From: Jiangella aurantiaca | Lineage (GTDB): Bacteria > Actinomycetota > Actinomycetes > Jiangellales > Jiangellaceae | Assembly (NCBI RefSeq): GCF_004349105.1 | Contig: NZ_SMLB01000009.1 | Span: 116,410-180,409, forward strand | Reading direction: 5' to 3' | DNA length: 64,000 nucleotides | Part shown: positions 59,110 through 64,000 of the stretch, piece by piece | Position numbering within the stretch: position 1 is the first letter of the stretch | Layout: each line of letters starts with the position of its first letter | Program-made: the position numbers and the translations under genes | The notes under the pieces: model-generated | Seen by the model: the letters and a program-made list of their open reading frames with translations, nothing else | Told to the model about the DNA's origin: nothing | The model's database searches: none

Positions 59110-61131
59110 ATGAACGCCAAGCGATTCACGCGACCACTCATCTGGTTGCTCGTCTTCGTGCTCGCCGCCATCGTGCTGAGCAGTGTGCTCGACCGCGCCG
59201 GCGGTGCGGAGGAGGTCGACACCTCTCGCATCGTCTCCGAGATCGAGGCGGGCAACGTCAAGTCGGCGAAGATCACCGGCGGTGAGACGCAGGAGATCGA
59301 GCTCACCCTGGCCGACGGCGACGACACGAAGATCGTCGCCCAGTACGTCGAGGGCCAGGGCCTGCAGCTGCAGGAGTCGCTGCAGCAGCTGCACGACGCC
59401 GACGGCAGCTCCCTCGAGACGTACAACATCGAGGTGCCGCAGCCGAGCATCCTGTGGGGCATCCTCGGCACGCTGCTGCCGTTCCTGATCCTCGGCGCGC
59501 TGATCTTCTTCTTCATGACGCAGATGCAGGGCGGCGGTGGCCGGGTCATGCAGTTCGGCCGCTCGCGCGCCAAGCTCGCCAGCAAGGACGCGCCGAAGAC
59601 GACGTTCGCCGACGTAGCCGGCGCGAACGAGGCGGTCGAGGAACTGCACGAGATCAAGGAGTTCCTGCAGGAGCCGGGCAAGTTCCAGGCGGTCGGCGCC
59701 AAGATCCCAAAGGGCGTGCTGCTGTACGGCCCGCCCGGTACCGGTAAGACGCTGCTGGCCCGCGCGGTCGCCGGCGAGGCGGGCGTGCCGTTCTACTCCA
59801 TCTCCGGTTCCGACTTCGTCGAGATGTTCGTCGGTGTCGGCGCCTCCCGGGTCCGCGACCTGTTCAAGGAGGCCAAGGAGAACGCGCCGGCCATCGTGTT
59901 CGTCGACGAGATCGACGCGGTCGGCCGGCACCGTGGCGCCGGCATGGGCGGCGGTCACGACGAGCGCGAGCAGACGCTGAACCAGCTGCTGGTCGAGATG
60001 GACGGCTTCGACATCAAGACCAACATCATCCTGATCGCGGCCACCAACCGGCCCGACATCCTCGACCCCGCGTTGCTGCGCCCGGGCCGCTTCGACCGGC
60101 AGATCGCCGTCGAGCCGCCCGACCTCGAGGGCCGCGAGAAGATCCTGGGCGTCCACGCCCGGGGCAAGCCGTTGACCGAGGACGCCGACCTCCGCGCGGT
60201 GGCGCGCCGCACGCCGGGCTTCACCGGTGCCGACCTCGCCAACGTGCTCAACGAGGCCGCCCTGCTCACGGCGCGCAAGAACGAGAAGATGATCACGCCG
60301 CAGGCGCTCGACGAGGCGATCGACCGCGTGGTTGCGGGCCCGCAGAAGAGCTCGCGGCTGATGAAGGACGCGGAGAAGCGGATCACCGCCTACCACGAGG
60401 GCGGGCACGCCCTGGTGGCCGCGGCGCTGCACCACACCGACCCTGTGCACAAGGTGACGATCCTGCCGCGCGGCGGCGCCCTCGGCTACACCATGGTGCT
60501 GCCCGACGAGGACAAGTACTCCACCACGCGCAACGAGATGCTCGACCAGCTCGCCTACATGATGGGCGGCCGGGCGGCGGAGGAGCTCGTCTTCCACGAC
60601 CCCACCACGGGCGCGGCCAACGACATCGACAAGGCCACCACGCTGGCCCGCCGCATGGTCACCCAGTACGGCATGACCGAGCGGCTGGGCGCCATCAAGT
60701 TCGGCTCCGACCGGACCGAGCCGTTCCTCGGCCGCGACATGGGGCACGAACGCGACTACTCCGAGAACGTCGCGGGTGTCGTCGACGAAGAGGTGCGCAA
60801 GCTCATCGAGACCGCGCACCAAGAGGCGTTCGACATCCTGGTCGAGAACCGCGAGGTGCTCGACAACCTGGTCGTCGCGCTGCTCGAACGCGAGACGTTG
60901 AACAAGGAAGAGGTCGCCGAGGTCTTCGCGCCCATCCGCAAGCGCGGCCGCCGTCCGGCGTGGACGGGTTCGGCCACGCGGAAGCCGTCCGACCGCGGTC
61001 CGGTGGCGTTCCCGATCAAGGTGTCGACGAACGGCCACCACGCCGACGAGCACGCCGCCATCACCGTCGCGCCGGACCCGACGCCCGTGCTCCCGCCGGT
61101 GCCGAAGCCCGAGGGCCAGGCCGAGGGCTGA
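59110..61131 (+). CDS. ftsH: ATP-dependent zinc metalloprotease FtsH
   Basis: The 673-residue membrane protease has two N-terminal helices ([18 protein letters not shown] and [22 protein letters not shown]) flanking a small outer domain. The AAA+ module has [49 protein letters not shown]. The M41 peptidase has [13 protein letters not shown] (HExGH). It degrades misfolded membrane and regulatory proteins. The C-terminal tail past ~610 is basic then Pro-rich. ATG at 59110 begins right at the first helix; no good ribosome-binding site is seen next to it. Confidence 0.96.
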   Translation: MNAKRFTRPLIWLLVFVLAAIVLSSVLDRAGGAEEVDTSRIVSEIEAGNVKSAKITGGETQEIELTLADGDDTKIVAQYVEGQGLQLQESLQQLHDADGSSLETYNIEVPQPSILWGILGTLLPFLILGALIFFFMTQMQGGGGRVMQFGRSRAKLASKDAPKTTFADVAGANEAVEELHEIKEFLQEPGKFQAVGAKIPKGVLLYGPPGTGKTLLARAVAGEAGVPFYSISGSDFVEMFVGVGASRVRDLFKEAKENAPAIVFVDEIDAVGRHRGAGMGGGHDEREQTLNQLLVEMDGFDIKTNIILIAATNRPDILDPALLRPGRFDRQIAVEPPDLEGREKILGVHARGKPLTEDADLRAVARRTPGFTGADLANVLNEAALLTARKNEKMITPQALDEAIDRVVAGPQKSSRLMKDAEKRITAYHEGGHALVAAALHHTDPVHKVTILPRGGALGYTMVLPDEDKYSTTRNEMLDQLAYMMGGRAAEELVFHDPTTGAANDIDKATTLARRMVTQYGMTERLGAIKFGSDRTEPFLGRDMGHERDYSENVAGVVDEEVRKLIETAHQEAFDILVENREVLDNLVVALLERETLNKEEVAEVFAPIRKRGRRPAWTGSATRKPSDRGPVAFPIKVSTNGHHADEHAAITVAPDPTPVLPPVPKPEGQAEG

Positions 61132-61136
61132 GGTAC

Positions 61137-61736
61137 GTGAACGCGGAACCAGTGCTGCCCGTGCCGCCGGGGCGGTTCGATCATGCCCGGGCGGAGGCCG
61201 CTGTCCGCGAGCTGCTGGTCGCGATCGGTGAGGACCCCGACCGCGACGGCCTGCTCGACACCCCGGCGCGGGTCGCCCGGGCCTACGCGGAGATGTTCCG
61301 CGGCCTGCACCAGGACCCCGCCGAAGTCCTCACCACGACGTTCGAGCTGGGCCACGACGAGATGGTGCTGGTGAAGGACATCGAGCTGGCCTCGATGTGC
61401 GAGCACCACCTGGTTCCGTTCTACGGCTACGCCCACGTCGGCTACATCCCCGGACCCTCGGGGCGCATCGCCGGGCTGTCCAAGCTGGCCCGGCTGGTCG
61501 ACGTCTACGCCAAGCGGCCGCAGGTGCAGGAGCGGCTCACGTCTCAGGTGGCGAACTCGCTGGTCGAGCTGCTCAAGCCGGCCGGCGTCATCGTCGTCAT
61601 CGAGGCCGAGCACTTGTGCATGACGATGCGCGGCGTCCGCAAGCCGGGCGCGAAGACGCTCACCAGCGCCGTCCGCGGCCAGCTGCGCGACGCCACCACG
61701 CGGGCCGAGGCGATGAGCCTGATCATCGGCCGCTGA
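61137..61736 (+). CDS. folE: GTP cyclohydrolase I
   Basis: The 199-residue enzyme makes dihydroneopterin triphosphate from GTP, the first folate step. [38 protein letters not shown] (Zn-binding Cys and His), [23 protein letters not shown] and [23 protein letters not shown] (third Zn ligand Cys) are canonical. The GTG start lies 5 bp after the ftsH stop, with GAGG inside the intervening bases. In relatives folP, folB and folK normally follow; here a convergent gene follows instead. Confidence 0.96.
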   Translation: MNAEPVLPVPPGRFDHARAEAAVRELLVAIGEDPDRDGLLDTPARVARAYAEMFRGLHQDPAEVLTTTFELGHDEMVLVKDIELASMCEHHLVPFYGYAHVGYIPGPSGRIAGLSKLARLVDVYAKRPQVQERLTSQVANSLVELLKPAGVIVVIEAEHLCMTMRGVRKPGAKTLTSAVRGQLRDATTRAEAMSLIIGR

Positions 61737-61757
61737 CGGCCGGCCGTTCTCACCGGC

Positions 61758-62540
61758 TCAGGCGGTTGCGTTGACTCGGTCGCGCCAGGCGACCCAGTCG
61801 GCCAGCGAGCCGAGGTCGTACAGCGGGCCCGATGCGCTGAGCGTGAACAGGCTGATGCCCAGCTCGACCAGTTCCTCGGCGGCCGCGCGGGGCCGCCCCC
61901 TGACCGCCGTCGAGCGCTCGATCTCGTTCGGGTCGCGGCCCACGGTCGCGCACCAGCCGTCCAGCACCTCGATCTTGTGGCGCAGCACGGTGGCGTCGCC
62001 GAAGGCGTGCCAGATGGTGCCGTGCTCGGCGACGTGGCGCAGCGTCTTCTTCTCGCCGCCGCCGCCGATGAGGATCGGGATGTCGCGGGTCGGCGCCGGG
62101 TTCAGCTTCGACCAGCGGCTCTTGATCCGCGGCAGTGCTTCACCGAGGTCGTCCAGCCGGCTGCCCGCGGTACCGAACTCGTAGCCGTACTCGTCGTAGT
62201 CGCGCTGGAACCAGCCACCGCCGATGCCGAGGATCAGCCGGCCGTCGCTGATGTGGTCGACGGTGCGGGCCATGTCCGCCAGCAGCTCGGGGTTGCGGTA
62301 ACCGACACTGCTCACCAGCGCGCCGATCTCCACCCGCGACGTCTGCTCCGCCCAGGCGCCGAGCATCGTCCAGCACTCGAAGTGCTTGCCGTCGGGCTCG
62401 CCGCGCAGCGGGAAGAAGTGATCCCAGTTGAAGACGATGTCGACGCCGGCGTCCTCGGCCTCCGCCGCGGCGCGGCGGATCTCCCGGTAGTCGGCGTGCT
62501 GCGGCTGGATCTGGACACCGATACGGATCGGTCGGGTCAT
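61758..62540 (-). CDS. LLM-class F420-dependent oxidoreductase
   Basis: The 260-residue luciferase-like TIM barrel has RIGVQIQPQHADYREIRRAAAEAEDAGVDIVFNWDHFFPL at the N-terminus. GALVSSVGYRNPELLADMARTVDHISDGRLILGIGGGWFQRDYDEYG follows, including the family's cofactor-binding loop. IPILIGGGGEKKTLRHVAEHGTIWHAF is the typical C-terminal cofactor region. These enzymes use reduced F420 (sometimes FMN); the substrate is unknown. GAGG is 7 bp before the ATG. It lies convergent to folE, breaking the expected fol gene order. Confidence 0.88.
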   Translation of the reverse strand: MTRPIRIGVQIQPQHADYREIRRAAAEAEDAGVDIVFNWDHFFPLRGEPDGKHFECWTMLGAWAEQTSRVEIGALVSSVGYRNPELLADMARTVDHISDGRLILGIGGGWFQRDYDEYGYEFGTAGSRLDDLGEALPRIKSRWSKLNPAPTRDIPILIGGGGEKKTLRHVAEHGTIWHAFGDATVLRHKIEVLDGWCATVGRDPNEIERSTAVRGRPRAAAEELVELGISLFTLSASGPLYDLGSLADWVAWRDRVNATA

Positions 62541-62651
62541 GAATGCCTCGTTCGTGATTCGGGGGACGGCCGGGGATCCGGCCGTCTGCAACAACCCCAC
62601 CACCTCTCGACGTCATTCCGGCGGCGACGCCGTCAACGCTCAGATGTCGTC

Positions 62652-62753
62652 GGGCCGGGCATGGCCGCAGGTATGGTCGCCCTGGCTCGGCGCCTCGCAC
62701 CGACGATATCGAGGGAGCCTCCGGCCGCATCTCATCGCCGGTCTGCCCGGCCC
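62652..62753 (-). repeat. 102-bp dispersed element with terminal inverted repeats, family 2 copy G
   Basis: GGGCCGGGCA (62652-62661) and TGCCCGGCCC (62744-62753) are perfect terminal inverted repeats. Read on the reverse strand it aligns end to end with the element at 55822-55921. Its first 22 bases on that strand are coding: they supply the last codons and the TGA of the VOC gene. The stretch from 62541 to 62651 holds no recognisable gene. Confidence 0.75.
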
Positions 62754-63451
62754 TCCCGGGTGTCGGCCCGGCGGTATCCGTGCAGGTCGGTCTGGACCTC
62801 GTTCACCCAGATGTTGCCCGTGCCGTCGGGGTCGGGCAGCCGGACGGTGAGCCCGTAGTTCTCGTCGACGACGGACGCGGCCAGGCCGTGGGCGGTCAGG
62901 CGGGCCGCCAGCGGGCGGACGTCGCCGTCGTACTCGAAGGAGAGCTGGACGCTGGGCCGGTCGGCGGCGTGCGCCGCCACGAATCCGCCGCCGGGTGCGA
63001 CGAAGTCGACCCAGTCGCCGGAGTGCGACGCGATGCGCACCGCCAGCCCGAGGCGGTCCAGCACTCCGGCCGCGCCCGCGACGTCCGGTGAGTACCAGAG
63101 CGGCAGCGTGGACAGCGCCGGGTCGGCGCCGGGCGGCGGCGCGGCCGGCGGGTGCTCGTCGACGTGGACCCGCAAGCCGTCCGGCCCGGTGACCTCCAGC
63201 CGCCCGTCGGCCGACACCGTCGCCAGCCCGTTGCGCTCGCACTCCGCGGTGACGGCGAGCAGGTCGGGCGCCTCGAAACCGAGCTCGGCGCCGGGCTCGC
63301 TCGCACGGACGACGGCGACCCGGCCGTGCCCCAGCGTGAGGTCGACGCGGTCGCCGTCACGGCCGGTGACGACGCCACCGAGCGCCTCGACGACCCGGAC
63401 CCACTCGTCGGCGTGTGGCGTGTGCCGGACCGGATGGACGGTGAGCGTCAT
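62732..63451 (-). CDS. two-module VOC family protein
   Basis: The 239-residue protein has two glyoxalase-like halves. [26 protein letters not shown] and [11 protein letters not shown] form the first, and [55 protein letters not shown] and [20 protein letters not shown] the second. The C-terminus (REGRADRR) comes from the repeated element that overlaps its 3' end, so the native end may have been replaced. The ATG overlaps the stop of the ribbon-helix-helix gene (ATGA). The substrate is unknown. Confidence 0.8.
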   Translation of the reverse strand: MTLTVHPVRHTPHADEWVRVVEALGGVVTGRDGDRVDLTLGHGRVAVVRASEPGAELGFEAPDLLAVTAECERNGLATVSADGRLEVTGPDGLRVHVDEHPPAAPPPGADPALSTLPLWYSPDVAGAAGVLDRLGLAVRIASHSGDWVDFVAPGGGFVAAHAADRPSVQLSFEYDGDVRPLAARLTAHGLAASVVDENYGLTVRLPDPDGTGNIWVNEVQTDLHGYRRADTREGRADRR

Positions 63452-63603
63452 CGGGGATCCTCCTGCTCGGCGGTGGCGAGGTACTGCCGGAGCACCTTCT
63501 CGACGAACGCCGAGAGGCTCAGCTCCTCGTCGATGCTGCGGTGCTTGGTTGCACGGACAACGTCCGGCGGCAGGTAGACGTTGAACTGCACCTTGTCGGC
63601 CAT
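63448..63603 (-). CDS. ribbon-helix-helix (CopG-like) DNA-binding protein
   Basis: A 51-residue protein, [18 protein letters not shown] then [22 protein letters not shown] beta strand with alternating residues (VQFNVYLP) and two helices are the classic RHH dimer layout. Such short proteins repress their own operons or act as antitoxins. Its stop overlaps the VOC gene start, so VOC expression follows it; no toxin is adjacent. GCTAG-N4-CTAGC lies 2-15 bp before the ATG, leaving no room for a Shine-Dalgarno sequence and suggesting a leaderless message. Confidence 0.8.
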   Translation of the reverse strand: MADKVQFNVYLPPDVVRATKHRSIDEELSLSAFVEKVLRQYLATAEQEDPR

Positions 63604-63604
63604 G

Positions 63605-63618
63605 GCTAGGATGCTAGC
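63605..63618 (-). promoter_or_regulatory. candidate RHH operator / leaderless promoter
   Basis: GCTAGGATGCTAGC is an inverted repeat with 5-bp arms ending one base before the RHH start codon. On the coding strand it contains TAGCAT about 8-13 bp before ATG, where a -10 element of a leaderless transcript would be. Autorepression through this site is inferred. Confidence 0.4.
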
Positions 63619-63630
63619 GCGCCGCCGGCC

Positions 63631-64000
63631 TCAGCCGAAGAACCGGAACTCGGTGTTCAGCACGTACACCGCGTCGCGGACCAGCAGGACGCCGGCGATG
63701 CCCATGATCCAGGCCAGCGTCTCGGCGGAGTTGGCCTGCAGCCAGTCGCGGAACCGCTCGAATCGTGTCCGCACCCGGTCGCCGGCAACCCGCCAGACCA
63801 CGAAGAGCAGCACGCCGGGCAGCACCATGATCACGTTGTAGCCGGCCAGCAGTGGCGCCCACTGCGCCGGGCTCAGCTCGTTCGACGTCATCAGGCCGAT
63901 CGCGGCCAGGTACGGCAGCGCGGTCGCGGCCTCCAGCAGGCCGGTGGTGACGCCGAGGCCGACCATCGCCGGGACCGTCGGCGCCCGCCCCACCCCCCGC
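63631..64000 (-). CDS. GAP/Sap-like membrane protein (C-terminal part)
   Basis: The last ~122 codons of a gene that continues beyond the right edge. Three to four hydrophobic segments are visible (VPAMVGLGVTTGLLEAATALPYLAAIGLM, LLAGYNVIMVLPGVLLFVVW, TLAWIMGIAGVLLVRDAVYVL). The loop DRVRTRFERFRDWLQANSAETLAWIMG and overall pattern fit the C-terminal half of GAP (Sap-like) integral-membrane proteins related to mycobacterial lipid-addressing proteins and LysE-like exporters. The substrate is unknown, and the N-terminal half would be needed to confirm. Confidence 0.6.
   Translation of the reverse strand, partial: RGVGRAPTVPAMVGLGVTTGLLEAATALPYLAAIGLMTSNELSPAQWAPLLAGYNVIMVLPGVLLFVVWRVAGDRVRTRFERFRDWLQANSAETLAWIMGIAGVLLVRDAVYVLNTEFRFFG

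Overview
The window is about 72% GC with strong G/C bias at third codon positions, many GTG starts and ATGA/GTGA start-stop overlaps. Gene content includes heme oxygenase under DtxR/IdeR-type iron boxes, an F420-type luciferase-like oxidoreductase, a DUF2342 metalloprotease and a dacB-DUF2342-tilS-hpt-ftsH-folE block. This points to a free-living, high-GC Gram-positive actinomycete (Actinomycetota); the genus cannot be fixed from sequence alone. It reads as ordinary chromosome: no rRNA, tRNA, CRISPR array, transposase, integrase or phage module was found.

Layout. 1-9.2 kb: a MocR regulator (cut by the left edge) divergent from an EamA exporter, a small phosphatase, a sigma factor, iron-regulated heme oxygenase, a LysE exporter, an APH-like kinase, a methyltransferase and a two-gene NicO-type metal transporter unit carrying a (Gly-His)15 tract. 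10-17.7 kb: a reverse-strand oligosaccharide operon (ROK repressor, two ABC permeases, binding lipoprotein, GH15 and GH31 glycosidases). 18-25 kb: DEAD-box helicase with a structured leader, fatty-acid desaturase, two-component system, acetyltransferase and M15-like lipoprotein. 25-30 kb: small-metabolism genes (arginase-like, SMP-30, alpha/beta hydrolase with a divergent CGNR regulator, VOC protein, gluconokinase). 30.5-33 kb: a class A PBP with an unusual acidic tail. 33-45.3 kb: ferredoxin-NADP reductase divergent from narK, then nasA-nasB-nirB-nirD-hemD-cobA-cbiX, in which every junction from nasA on is a 4-nt start/stop overlap; nitrate transport, nitrate and nitrite reduction and siroheme supply form one unit. 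45.3-49.2 kb: a reverse-strand unit of membrane subtilase, toxin-like protein and acidic partner, the best candidate here for an undescribed system. 49.3-52.3 kb: ornithine aminotransferase and dimethylargininase-like arginine genes with a divergent Lrp regulator. 52.5-61.7 kb: cell-wall and housekeeping block (NlpC/P60, ppa, dacB, DUF2342, tilS, hpt, ftsH, folE). 61.7-64 kb: luciferase-like oxidoreductase, a ribbon-helix-helix/VOC pair and a membrane protein cut by the right edge.

Across the window lie short dispersed palindromic elements: two copies of a 93-99 bp element (4.4 and 52.3 kb), three shorter GATCAT-core hairpins (18.3, 20.2 and 58.2 kb), and two copies of a different ~100-bp element bounded by GGGCCGGGCA inverted repeats (55.8 and 62.7 kb), both at gene 3' ends. 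Several strong bidirectional terminator hairpins and candidate operators (DtxR-like, ROK, Lrp, OmpR-type direct repeats, MocR) are annotated. Gene identities rest on motifs read by eye; no database search was possible.
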